DNA from: G963662605 sp963667005
GTDB lineage: Bacteria; Bacteroidota; Ignavibacteria; Ignavibacteriales; Ignavibacteriaceae
Length of the DNA stretch: 64,000 nucleotides
Assembly (NCBI GenBank): GCA_963667005.1
Contig: OY762937.1
Span: 2,418,001-2,482,000, forward strand
Direction of reading: 5' to 3'
Made by a program: the position numbers and the translations under genes. Positions 1 to 9,897 of this stretch are shown piece by piece (positions within the stretch are counted from its first letter, which is position 1; the number at the start of each line of letters is the position of its first letter). The notes under the pieces were generated by a model that had not been told where the DNA came from, searched no databases, and saw only the letters and a list, made by a program, of their open reading frames with translations.

Positions 1-2
1 TT

Positions 3-3000
3 AATGCAGGCGGTACACAGACTATTAACGCAGAACCGGCGATTACCTTAGCGGATAACAGCGGAGGGCAGGAAGGTGCCGGAAACATTTCGCAGGCAAC
101 TACAAATAATATATTGTATAACTTTACACTCGCGGTTACTACTGCAAACGCAACCTTGTCGGCTGTAACCATCCCGAACAGCGGAACATATGCTTCCGGC
201 GATTTTACAAATCTGAAACTCTGGTACAGTGCAACAAATTCATTCGGCTCCGCTTCAGCGATCAAAACGATCAGCAGCCCTTCCAATACCTCGCCGCAAT
301 CGTTTTCAAGCCTTTCACAGGCGATCAATGCTGGTAATACCGGTTACTTCTGGGTTACCGGTGATGTTGCCGGCGGTGCGGTTGTTGGACATACATTTGA
401 AGTAACACCGGCACTCGCGCAGAGTAATTTTACATTTGCTTCAACAGTTACATTCAGCACCGGCACTATAACCGCAGGCGGTACAAAGACGATTACTGCC
501 GGTACCTCTGCTGTTGCATTGAATACAATTTCGACAGTAGTTGCCGGCAACCTGGCAACAAACTCGACAAGCAATATCATTTATAATTTCAGTCTTGCAG
601 TAACAAATGTTGCGGCAACTCTGAGTGGCGTTACAATTACCACTTCGGGTAATTACACCGCTTCCGATCTGACAAATCTGAAACTTTGGTATAACTCCAG
701 CAATGCTTTCGGAGGTGCTTCAACTATTAGCACTATAACACCAGCCGGAGCAACATCCGAATCGTTTGCTTCTCTTACTCAATCCATCGGAATAGGTGCA
801 ACCGGGTATTTCTGGATTACTGCTGATGTTGATGCTGCAGCTACGGCTGGACACACTATTGCGGTTTCGGCGATGTCTGGCAGCAGTGTTTCGTTCAGCG
901 GCAGTGCTACGGTTACACCAGGTACGGTTAATGCAGGAGGGACACAAACAGTTGTGGCTTCATCAAATGCAACGGATTACTTCCGGAGTGCGGCGACGGG
1001 TAATTGGGGTTCAAATTCAACCTGGGAAAGTTCACCGACGGGAGCTGATGGTTCCTGGATTGCAGCGACAACTGCACCGACTGATGCTTCTGCATCTATT
1101 CTTATTAAAAGCCCTCATGTAGTTACTGTAGCGGCTTCTGTTCAAGCTGACGATATGACCATTGAAAGTGGCGCTCAGGTAACAATATCTCCAAGCCAGA
1201 TTCTCACCATTGCAAATGGTACAGCTGCTACCGATTTAACCGTGAACGGTACATTAAAAAATTCCGGTACGTTGACAATGACGGGAACAGGTGCTGTTAA
1301 TGGAACGTATGAACACAATATTGATAATGCTGTAGTACCGACTTTAACATGGAATACCGGTTCGACTTTATATATTACGGGTTTGGTAACCCCTACTAGC
1401 GGTGCCTCAACAAATCTTTCAGGTTTTTCAAGCGTCTATAATTTAACTTACAACTGTACTAACCAGATATCCAACAGTAGTGGCTATTTTACCATCGGTG
1501 GAAGCGCAAATGTAGCAATAGCCGGAAATCTTGTTATTCAGAGTACAGGTGCCGGACAAACATTATTAGCTGCGGGAGGAACAACATCAATACCTGTTTC
1601 AGGGAACTACTCTCAAACAGGCGGATTGGTATACATGAGCCGCAACGCTTCGGGCGCTCGCGGTTTGGTTGTTGCCGGTGATTTCAACATTTCAGGAGGA
1701 ACATTTGACATCTCCGCAGTTGGAGGATCCAATGTTTATACTTTATCAATCGGTGGAAACATGGCTGTGAGTGGAACCGGAGTTTTTCAGGCTACCTCAG
1801 CTACAGGAACAAACTTCCTCAATTTTAACGGAACTTCAGCTCAGGGCATCTCGAATAGTGCAACATTTACTTATGCAAATATTACTTTACAGATCAATAA
1901 AGCCAGCGGTAATTTGTTGCTTGGTAATTCATTCACGTTCTCGAAGCTCAATTTGTTATCAGGCAATTTGGATCAAAACGGAAATGTATTAACATTAGCA
2001 ACAGGTGCTGTTGTGAATCGTGGTAACGGAGCTCTTCTGGCTGCTCCTACCTGGGCAGGAACATTGTCGAGCCTGACGTATTCGAATACATCAGATATTA
2101 CCACAAGTTACGAAATGATATCGCCAGCTACTACACTGGTCATTGCAGGTAGTGCAAAAGTTACTTTGAATTCACCGCTTTCAATAACAAATCTAACCTT
2201 GACAAGCGGTACAGTTGATATCAGTTCTAACACGCTTACTATCGCAACAGGTTCTGCAATCAACCGTTCGGGTGGTGCAATTTCTGCAGGCACGCCTACA
2301 TTCAGCGGAGCTGCTACCACTGTTACGTATGCGAACACAACAGATATTAACTCAGGTGCAGAATTGCCATCCTCTGTAGCTACTTTGGCAACAACAGGCG
2401 GTTCTGGTACGGTTACCATTAATTCTGATCTCACGGTTACCACTGCTATGAATATTAGTGGTGCGAATCTTACGATTGCTGCCGGCAAAACGATTACCAA
2501 CTCGGGAACATCACCCGGTACAGTATCTTCAGGTAAAACCTTTATCGTCAATGGTACTTATAAAAGAACCGCTTCAGGTACATATACGGTGAGTGGAACT
2601 GCAACAGTAAATTCCGGCGGCGTTTATGAAAACAACGTTAACGGCGGAACGGTTATGACGGCAACTTGGAATTCAGGTTCTATTCTGAAGTTTACAGGAA
2701 CTACTTCTTCTGCTCCTGGTGGACTCGCTCAGAGTTTTGCAGATGTTTATTGGGATTGTGCGAGCCAGAGTGCGTCTGTAGGACTAAGTGCCGGACTTGC
2801 AACAGTAACCGGAACTTTGACAATAAATAATTCTAATAGTCAGGAAGTTCGACTGGTAAGTACACAAAGTACGGCACATTCGATTGGTGCGATCGTGATC
2901 AATTCAGGTGGTAAATTAAACTTCTCAAGCGGTACTGGTGCCCCGGCTATTACAGTTAGCGGCAATATTACGATTAATTCGGGTGGCATTATGATGGGAG

Positions 3001-4994
3001 GCAGTAGTTCAGGTATTCCTACACTCGACGTGGATGGTAATTGGACGAATGCCGGTACATATACTGCCGGTACGAATACTGTAACATTCAGCGGTACCGG
3101 TGATCAGACCATGACGAATGCTTCAGGAGAAACATTCAAGTCAATTACGATAAACAAGGCAAGTGGTAAATTTATTCTTGCTGGTAATATGGCAATTACG
3201 ACAACAGGCAGTTTAACTGCAGGAACATTAAGTTGCGGCAGCTATAATATTACCGGTGCCGGTTCCATGACGATTCCGAGTGGAGCAACTCTTGAAATCG
3301 GTTCTGCAAACGGTATCTCAACTACTGCCGGAACAGGTAACATTCAAACAACTACAAAGACCTTTAATGCTGCTGCAAATTATACCTATAATGGTGCAGC
3401 TGGGCAGTATACAGGTAATGCATTGCCTACATCATTAACGGGCAATCTTGCTTTCAACAATAGCAATGGCATCACACTCTCGCAAACAACATCCACCACA
3501 GGAATTGTTAACTTTGCCCAAGGCCAGTTGACACTCGGTTCGAACAATCTTACAATGAACGGTGCGATTACAGCTGCCGCCGGTTCAGTATCAGCCAGCT
3601 CCGGTTCGACCGTTTCGGTTGGCGGTTCGGGCGGTGCGATTCTTCCAGCTGGATCGTATTATAATTTGACACTCAATCGTTCATCGGGTGCTTTGCTAAA
3701 CGGTTCAGGCTCTGTTGCCGGAACATTAACGCTGACAAGCGGTATACTGGATCAGAACAGTAATACATTAACGATCAATTCAGGTGCTTCGGTTCTATAT
3801 AATGGTGGAAGTGTTACTCCTGCTTTATCAGTACCGGCAACCCTGACGAATTATACACCACCGGCAGGTACAACGATTAACAGTACGACAGTTAATGGTG
3901 CAGTTACTCTGTCTAATGGTTCCCTTACAGTAGCTAACGGTCAGACACTCACACTGGGTGCATCCGGATCAATTGGTACGGAATCAGCCGGAAGCTATGT
4001 TATCGGAATTGTTCAGGCCAACCCTGTTGCAATAAACGCATCAACAGCTTCGAATATTGCCGGTCTCGGTGTTACTATCGCTCCCGGTTCGAATAATTTA
4101 GGTAACACAACGGTTACCAGAACTTCAGGTGTACAGGGTTATGTAAGTCAGGGAGATGGCAGCATTAACAGACGCTGGAAAATTACTCCGACAAGTCAAC
4201 CCACAACGCCGGTAGATGTTACCTTAACCTGGGTATCGGATGATGATAACGGAAAGAACATAGCATCTCTCGCAGTTTGGAAGAGCGAAAATGACGGTGC
4301 AACATGGGAAAAGGTAGCGGGTGGTCTTAATGGTTCATCGCGTTCGGTTACATTCTCGACATCAAGTTTCTCAGATTTCACTCTGCTTGGTGATAATGAA
4401 GTATTGCCGGTCGAACTTTCTGCACTCAATGCAAAAACAGAAGGAAGAAACGTCTTGGTTGAATGGACAACCGCAACTGAAGTTAATTCATACAAGTTTG
4501 TGGTTGAGCGCAAGAAGGCGGGCTCTGATCGGTGGATGCAATTGGGTGAAGTTATGGCGAGCAAGTATAGCAATTCACCGAAGAACTATAGTTTGGCTGA
4601 CAAGAATCTCAACAGCGGTAAATATATGTATCGTTTGCAGTTAGTTGATAATGACGGCTCATATGAATACAGCCAGATTACTGCCGAAGCTGAAATTGCG
4701 ATTCCAAAAGAATTCAGCTTGTTCCAGAACTATCCGAATCCGTTTAATCCGGCAACAAAGGTAACTTATGCATTGCCGGCTGACAGCCATGTGCTGCTTG
4801 AACTGTATTCTATAAGCGGTCAGAAAATCGCAACTCTGATTAATGACAATGCCGAAGCAGGTTACTATGATGTCCCGGTTAACATGACTCAATATGGTCT
4901 TGCAAGCGGAGCATATATATACCGGTTCGCGGGCAGGGAATTAAGTTCAGGAAAACAATTCACCAGTGTTAAGAAAATGATGCTGCTGAAGTAA
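3..4994 (+). CDS. Giant secreted T9SS substrate, 5' end outside window
   Basis: The reading frame is open from base 3, so the true start and signal peptide lie upstream. The visible part is about 1660 residues, rich in Ser, Thr, Gly and Asn, as in secreted beta-rich proteins. It begins with tandem modules of about 153-156 residues (bases 3-470 and 471-929), each closing with an AGGTxT motif. The first visible bases are the end of yet another copy. A long region of short beta-strand repeats (TLTSGT..., LTIATGS... type) follows, probably a beta-helix or stacked-strand stalk. The last 190 residues hold a conserved PVELS...WTTATEVNS domain and then a T9SS type A sorting domain with NYPNPFNP at about 4730. 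Family knowledge: such proteins cross the outer membrane by T9SS and are released or anchored after CTD cleavage. The ligand or role of the stalk is unknown. A strong terminator follows 145 bases after the stop. Confidence 0.85.
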   Translation, partial: NAGGTQTINAEPAITLADNSGGQEGAGNISQATTNNILYNFTLAVTTANATLSAVTIPNSGTYASGDFTNLKLWYSATNSFGSASAIKTISSPSNTSPQSFSSLSQAINAGNTGYFWVTGDVAGGAVVGHTFEVTPALAQSNFTFASTVTFSTGTITAGGTKTITAGTSAVALNTISTVVAGNLATNSTSNIIYNFSLAVTNVAATLSGVTITTSGNYTASDLTNLKLWYNSSNAFGGASTISTITPAGATSESFASLTQSIGIGATGYFWITADVDAAATAGHTIAVSAMSGSSVSFSGSATVTPGTVNAGGTQTVVASSNATDYFRSAATGNWGSNSTWESSPTGADGSWIAATTAPTDASASILIKSPHVVTVAASVQADDMTIESGAQVTISPSQILTIANGTAATDLTVNGTLKNSGTLTMTGTGAVNGTYEHNIDNAVVPTLTWNTGSTLYITGLVTPTSGASTNLSGFSSVYNLTYNCTNQISNSSGYFTIGGSANVAIAGNLVIQSTGAGQTLLAAGGTTSIPVSGNYSQTGGLVYMSRNASGARGLVVAGDFNISGGTFDISAVGGSNVYTLSIGGNMAVSGTGVFQATSATGTNFLNFNGTSAQGISNSATFTYANITLQINKASGNLLLGNSFTFSKLNLLSGNLDQNGNVLTLATGAVVNRGNGALLAAPTWAGTLSSLTYSNTSDITTSYEMISPATTLVIAGSAKVTLNSPLSITNLTLTSGTVDISSNTLTIATGSAINRSGGAISAGTPTFSGAATTVTYANTTDINSGAELPSSVATLATTGGSGTVTINSDLTVTTAMNISGANLTIAAGKTITNSGTSPGTVSSGKTFIVNGTYKRTASGTYTVSGTATVNSGGVYENNVNGGTVMTATWNSGSILKFTGTTSSAPGGLAQSFADVYWDCASQSASVGLSAGLATVTGTLTINNSNSQEVRLVSTQSTAHSIGAIVINSGGKLNFSSGTGAPAITVSGNITINSGGIMMGGSSSGIPTLDVDGNWTNAGTYTAGTNTVTFSGTGDQTMTNASGETFKSITINKASGKFILAGNMAITTTGSLTAGTLSCGSYNITGAGSMTIPSGATLEIGSANGISTTAGTGNIQTTTKTFNAAANYTYNGAAGQYTGNALPTSLTGNLAFNNSNGITLSQTTSTTGIVNFAQGQLTLGSNNLTMNGAITAAAGSVSASSGSTVSVGGSGGAILPAGSYYNLTLNRSSGALLNGSGSVAGTLTLTSGILDQNSNTLTINSGASVLYNGGSVTPALSVPATLTNYTPPAGTTINSTTVNGAVTLSNGSLTVANGQTLTLGASGSIGTESAGSYVIGIVQANPVAINASTASNIAGLGVTIAPGSNNLGNTTVTRTSGVQGYVSQGDGSINRRWKITPTSQPTTPVDVTLTWVSDDDNGKNIASLAVWKSENDGATWEKVAGGLNGSSRSVTFSTSSFSDFTLLGDNEVLPVELSALNAKTEGRNVLVEWTTATEVNSYKFVVERKKAGSDRWMQLGEVMASKYSNSPKNYSLADKNLNSGKYMYRLQLVDNDGSYEYSQITAEAEIAIPKEFSLFQNYPNPFNPATKVTYALPADSHVLLELYSISGQKIATLINDNAEAGYYDVPVNMTQYGLASGAYIYRFAGRELSSGKQFTSVKKMMLLK

Positions 4995-4997
4995 TGG

Positions 4998-5910
4998 TGA
5001 ATTTTAAGTGCTGAATGTTCAATGTTTGAAGTCCGAAGTTTGAAGTCGAAAAATGGAAGATTTTGGATTGTGAATTATTAAGCAGGATTAAAATCAGACA
5101 TTTATAATTGACACTTACCATTTACTAATTTAATTGTAGGGCGTCTCTCCGGAGCCGCCCTTTTTTATTTCGTATAGTCGTTTTGATTCAGGCACCCTAC
5201 CACGCATTTTGCACTTCGCACCTCGAACTATGTACTTCGGACTTCCCAAATTTACCATTTCAATCTCGGTCAATCAGGAATCTCGTTTCACACAAAACTG
5301 AGATATAACACTAAATTAACTTTTAGTGTGGCCGGAAATGCTTACTTTTGCATGGGAAAATTCCAATTGCCTTTAGCGTATTATTTTTTTTGGATTTTGA
5401 AGATTACATTAATTTTATTATATAGTAATTGTATAATTAGTTACTTAATGTAAATAGGCGCAAAATAGGCTTGCATTTAAGTAAATTGTGATTTATATTG
5501 CGCATAAAAAAGGTAAAATAGTCATAAAGCCTAATATATTTATAGACAACAAGGTGTGTTGCTAAAAAATTTAGTACTGAAGAGGCTGAATGACTAAAAT
5601 AATAAAACCGACGGGAAATCCGCGGTTTTAAGATTTGGATTTTTGATTTTTATTCGCCTATTAATTGTGCGGGCATAAATCCGCACCCATAAAAATCCTC
5701 CAAATAATTACTCGGGCAGTCGTGTACAGTATAGGATCGAGAAACTGTTTCTGCATGCGGCTTGAGTGTTGAACAAAATATATTATTAGTGTTATCATGT
5801 GAATGGTGTACTATCATTCGCGGTATCGTATGTGTGCTGCGAATGGTTACATATTTGCATCTTGTTGAATTTAAGAAGAATTGATTTGTTATAAAAGGAA
5901 AGACAAACAC
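4998..5910. other. Gene-free 0.9 kb spacer with short dispersed repeats
   Basis: After the stop at 4994 comes a repetitive stretch (5008-5060) built on AAGTCCGAAGT-like words, then the terminator. An inverted relative of the same words (CACTTCG, ACTTCGGACTTC) lies at about 5208-5250. From about 5330 to 5640 the DNA is AT-rich with nothing recognised. The minus-strand open frame at 5650-5910 looks accidental. The promoter of the next gene must lie near the right end, and a purine-rich AAAGGAAAG sits just before its ATG. Confidence 0.5.
5139..5166 (+). terminator. Rho-independent terminator of first T9SS gene
   Basis: The stem GGGCG-t-CTC pairs with GAG-c-CGCCC around a TCCG loop and is followed directly by six T. 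The same structure, with slightly changed bases, follows the next gene at 9636-9667. Confidence 0.85.
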
Positions 5911-8900
5911 ATGAAAAAAAGACTACTATTAGTTTTATTTGGCGTTCTATTGTTGAGCGGGGAGAGTTGGGCACAACTCACGGAAGGCTTTGAATCCGGT
6001 ATGCCTACATCTTACCCCACTACTGCTACTGCATACACGCTAGGTTCGGGTAGTTGGACGCTAACAAACGTAATGCGAGCTACTACCAAGCGGAGCGGCA
6101 CGTATGGAGCTCAGGTCAAGTCAAATGCTGGTATTTTAATATCACCTGCTTTGGCATCCGGAGCGGGAACGCTTACATTCTATATTCAATCCGGCTCAAC
6201 GACAGGAAGTGGTTCCTGGGTAATTGCCAAAGGAACAAGCGTTGGTGGTACTTTTACTACGGTAAGTACGATAACGTATACTCATTCGACATCATTTACT
6301 CTTCAAACGGTAGCTATTAACGATAACACACCTAATCTCTATATTAAAATTTCCAGTTCGGACGGTAACGTTGGGTATCTTGATGATATTTCAATTACAA
6401 CAGCAACATCAACACCGCCGGTGTTAACAGCCGCGGGCAGTGCGACCGTTGATGCCGCATTTGATGTCACTTATACCGATGATGCAACCTGGAGAGGAAA
6501 AATATCAGGCCTGACTGTTAATGGAACTGCGTTAACAGCTGGCTATTCCGTAAGCGCAGGAAAAATTACATTCACTCCCTCTGCTTCAGCCCCGGCAAGT
6601 GCACTTCAATCACCCGGTTCAAAGAGTATTGTTGTGAGTGCTACAGGTTATTCGAATGCAACGGTTTCGCAAACGATAAGTGCAGGTGCCGTGTCTTCTT
6701 CTACATCAACGGCGACAATAAGCGCAGCACTCACTCTCAATGGTACAAAAACCGTAACAGCAACGGCAAAAGATCAGTATAGCAACCTTGTTTCTGGTTA
6801 TACTTTTAAAGTATTACCGACTATTACAAATACGACCGCTACAACAACAGAATCGTATACGGTAAACGGTACAGGGTATTCCTCAACTCCGGCATCCGCT
6901 GTGGCTCTTTCAGGTGCCACAAATGCTTCTGGTGTAGCAACGTTTGATGTTACAGTTCCTGCAACTGTTGACGGAGGTGACGGAATCAGTATTCAGGTTA
7001 AACTGAACGACGGTACAACCAACGTTGGGAGTGCATTTGCTTATACTGCGCCAACCACACCCGCCGTTACAATCTCAAGTTCAGGATTGAGTGAGCTCAC
7101 TCTAAATGGGGCGCAAGTCACCGTGGCTCTATCGAATACGTCTTTTGTGGACGGCACATTGAGCGGAGCAAACTTCACTCTCAATAACGCACCTTCCGGA
7201 ACTTCGATTAACAGTGTTACATATAACTCAGCCACCAATGCTACAGTAACATTGACTTTTAACGGTACTGATTTTGACGCTAATGTTACCAATTTTTCAG
7301 TTACAGTTGCCGGAAGTGAATTAACCTCCGGATCTCCGGTTACCAGTAATACACTCACTATTACTGCCGTAGTCGAAGTGGCGCCTACAGTAACAACAAC
7401 TGCAATTTCAGGACAGACATCATCCGACGCAAATGCAGGCGGCAATGTAACTTCTGATGGTGGTGGTACGGCATCTGCTGCAGTTACTGCGCGCGGTGTT
7501 TGCTGGAGCACTACTTCAGGAGCTGAAGTTGCATCTGGAAGCCATACATCTGATGGCACAGGTACCGGGTCATTTACAAGTACGATTACAGGACTTTTGC
7601 CAAATACTACCTATTATGTAAAAGCATATGCTACTAATTCTGTTGGAACTGCTTATGGAAGTGAAGTAAGTTTTACAACCAGTGCACTTTCTGCGCCGAC
7701 GGCTAACTATGCTACTGAATTTAGTACTACCGGATTTACAGCAAACTGGAGCGCTGTAACCGGTGCAACAAGTTACCGGCTTGACGTGGCCACAAATCCG
7801 GCATTCGACACAACGGTATCTATATTAAGTGAAAATTTCAGTTTAATGACTTCTGGTTCAGTCGGTTCACCTTCCAGTAGCAACATTGCTGCTTCATTAG
7901 ATAGTTATACACAAGTAGCAGGATGGACCGGGGCAAGCATTTATTCAGCAGGCGGATCGGCAAAGTTTGGAGCTTCGGGTACAATGGGGTATATCGTAAC
8001 ACCATCTGTTGACCTTTCATCCGGTGCGACTTTGAAATTCGATTTGCAGACTTATGGTTCAGATACGAAAGCGGTGCAGGTATTTCTCTCAACAGATGGC
8101 GGCAGCACTTTCCCCACACAATTAGGTTCGGATATTACCCCTACTTCGTCAATGGTAACTCAAACATTGACAGTCTCGGGAGCGTCTGCTACATCGAAAA
8201 TCAAAATTACCGCATCAAACGCTTCAAGCAATAGATTTTATATTGATAATTTTAGTCTTACAAAAACAAATTCTTTTACCATTTCGGGCTACTCTGATTT
8301 AACGGTTAACGGAACCAGTCAACCCGTAAGCGGTTTAACAGCCAACACAAAGTATTACTATCGCGCCCGTGCATACGCGGCAACAAGTACAAGTGCAAAT
8401 TCTTCAATAATCTCGTTGACTACACCTAATCTGATTACAGCACCTACTGTAGCTACCGGAACCGACGTTCCAGTGACCGTCAGTGGCAGTACCGGAATTT
8501 CAGGAATTACATTCGGTTCAGTTACAAACGGCGGAAATCTTGCTGTATCAAGATTCTCAGATGCTCCGGCCAATCCGTCAGGGATTACTAATACTAATAC
8601 AAGCTGGTACCGTTGGATTATTGAGCCACCGGCAGGATTTGCATTTACAAACTACACTCTGACATTTAAAAGAACCGATATCGATGGAATAGCCGTTAGC
8701 GGTGCTCTGCAAATTCCTGCTGAAGGAGATAACACCTCAGTTATTCTTTACAAGCGGTCAACTCCGGGTTCCGGTGCATTTACAAATGTTGGAGCATTAA
8801 CTTATCATCAAAACGGCACTCCTACTGATATCTCTGATGACTACTTGGTTTCACAACCGCTTACCAGCTTCAGTGAATTCGTTCTTGGCAGTGATCAGTA

Positions 8901-9495
8901 TGAATTACCGGTTGAGCTCTCAACGTTAAGTGCAAAAGTTTCAACGAGAAATGTGCATCTTGACTGGACTACGGCAACCGAAGTTAATTCATTTAAGTTT
9001 GTTGTTGAAAGAACTGTTTCGGGTTCTAATAAATGGAGCGCTCTTGGTGAAGTTATTGCAAGCAATTACAGTAACGCACCTAAGAGCTACGGTTTTGATG
9101 ATAAAAACCTGAGATCAGGAAATTATTCATACCGTTTGAAAATGGTTGATAATGATGGAACATATGAATACAGCAAGATAACTGCCGAAGCCTTTATCGG
9201 AGTACCGTCTGAATTCAGTTTGTCACAGAATTATCCGAATCCGTTTAACCCGTCGACAAAGATAACGTATGCTCTCCCGGTTAACAGTCACGTTACTCTT
9301 GAATTGTACGCTATAACCGGACAAAAAGTAGCGACAATACTGAACGGCAATGTTGAAGCAGGGTATTATGATGTCCCGGTCAACATGAGCGGTTACAATT
9401 TATCAAGCGGTGTTTATCTCTACAAGTTCAGTGGAAAAGAACTTAGTTCAGGTAAGCAATTCACCAGCGTGAAGAAAATGATGTTCTTGAAATAG
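5911..9495 (+). CDS. Secreted multidomain protein with T9SS sorting signal
   Basis: 1194 residues from ATG 5911. An in-frame TTG at 5881 is less likely, because the ATG gives a clean signal peptide (residues 1-22, ending SWAQ) and follows AAAGGAAAG. Domains in order: a jelly-roll, lectin/MAM-like region (about 25-165, ending GYLDDISI); an Ig-like region (about 168-260) resembling DUF1533; more Ig-like repeats; an FN3-like domain (about 490-590, NTTYYVKAYATNSVG); and a second FN3-like unit that appears to be interrupted by another jelly-roll (about 640-787, ending FYIDNFSL). The end is the same PVELS domain plus NYPNPFNP sorting domain as in the upstream gene. Location is predicted to be the cell surface or medium through T9SS. 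The domain mix suggests adhesion or carbohydrate binding. No catalytic domain was recognised. Confidence 0.88.
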   Translation: MKKRLLLVLFGVLLLSGESWAQLTEGFESGMPTSYPTTATAYTLGSGSWTLTNVMRATTKRSGTYGAQVKSNAGILISPALASGAGTLTFYIQSGSTTGSGSWVIAKGTSVGGTFTTVSTITYTHSTSFTLQTVAINDNTPNLYIKISSSDGNVGYLDDISITTATSTPPVLTAAGSATVDAAFDVTYTDDATWRGKISGLTVNGTALTAGYSVSAGKITFTPSASAPASALQSPGSKSIVVSATGYSNATVSQTISAGAVSSSTSTATISAALTLNGTKTVTATAKDQYSNLVSGYTFKVLPTITNTTATTTESYTVNGTGYSSTPASAVALSGATNASGVATFDVTVPATVDGGDGISIQVKLNDGTTNVGSAFAYTAPTTPAVTISSSGLSELTLNGAQVTVALSNTSFVDGTLSGANFTLNNAPSGTSINSVTYNSATNATVTLTFNGTDFDANVTNFSVTVAGSELTSGSPVTSNTLTITAVVEVAPTVTTTAISGQTSSDANAGGNVTSDGGGTASAAVTARGVCWSTTSGAEVASGSHTSDGTGTGSFTSTITGLLPNTTYYVKAYATNSVGTAYGSEVSFTTSALSAPTANYATEFSTTGFTANWSAVTGATSYRLDVATNPAFDTTVSILSENFSLMTSGSVGSPSSSNIAASLDSYTQVAGWTGASIYSAGGSAKFGASGTMGYIVTPSVDLSSGATLKFDLQTYGSDTKAVQVFLSTDGGSTFPTQLGSDITPTSSMVTQTLTVSGASATSKIKITASNASSNRFYIDNFSLTKTNSFTISGYSDLTVNGTSQPVSGLTANTKYYYRARAYAATSTSANSSIISLTTPNLITAPTVATGTDVPVTVSGSTGISGITFGSVTNGGNLAVSRFSDAPANPSGITNTNTSWYRWIIEPPAGFAFTNYTLTFKRTDIDGIAVSGALQIPAEGDNTSVILYKRSTPGSGAFTNVGALTYHQNGTPTDISDDYLVSQPLTSFSEFVLGSDQYELPVELSTLSAKVSTRNVHLDWTTATEVNSFKFVVERTVSGSNKWSALGEVIASNYSNAPKSYGFDDKNLRSGNYSYRLKMVDNDGTYEYSKITAEAFIGVPSEFSLSQNYPNPFNPSTKITYALPVNSHVTLELYAITGQKVATILNGNVEAGYYDVPVNMSGYNLSSGVYLYKFSGKELSSGKQFTSVKKMMFLK

Positions 9496-9635
9496 TGTTA
9501 CATTGTAAGTGCTAAAGGTTAAATGTTCGAAGTCCAAAGTCCGAAAAAATGAAGAATTCTGGATTGTGAATTATTAAGCAGGATTAAAATTAGACATTTA
9601 TAATTGAACACTTACCAATTACAAATTTAATTGTA

Positions 9636-9667
9636 GGGCGTCTCTTCGGAGTCGCCCTTTTTTTTTA
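9636..9667 (+). terminator. Rho-independent terminator of second T9SS gene
   Basis: GGGCG-t-CTC / GAG-t-CGCCC stem closed by a TTCG tetraloop, with a run of T after it. It is a paralogous copy of the terminator at 5139-5166 and lies at almost the same distance from its stop codon. Confidence 0.88.
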
Positions 9668-9699
9668 TGTCGCAAAACCGTTTGAAGTGCGATGTTCGA

Positions 9700-9895
9700 T
9701 GCAGGAATAATTTTCAGTTGTGAATGCTAAGTGTTCAATGTCCAAAGTCCGAAGTTGGAAAATTTCAAATGTTAAATTGAAAGTATCCCGAGACAATAGT
9801 CTTTACCAATTATACATTAAAAACCTAAAGTTCACTATTCAATTTACTTTGCACTTCGGATCTCGCACATTGAACACTTAACATTTACCATTGAA
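9700..9895. repeat. Inverted pair of dispersed short repeats
   Basis: A forward copy of the AAGTGTTCAATGTCCAAAGTCC-type word lies at about 9728-9756, and a reverse-orientation copy (TTGCACTTCGGATCTCGCAC) lies at about 9848-9867. The same family flanks the terminator at 5139. The two copies face each other, so transcripts could fold back on themselves. No protein is encoded. Confidence 0.5.
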
Positions 9896-9897
9896 AA

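Noticed and set aside
5650..5910. Minus-strand open frame of 86 codons upstream of a T9SS gene
   Set aside because: No family resemblance, and it covers the expected promoter and start region of the plus-strand gene.
7041..7559. Long antisense frame inside the second T9SS gene (others at 2108-2551, 16392-16979, 47552-48064, 52178-52669)
   Set aside because: They lie opposite strongly supported genes and have skewed composition from Ser/Thr/Gly-rich sense codons. None shows a domain.
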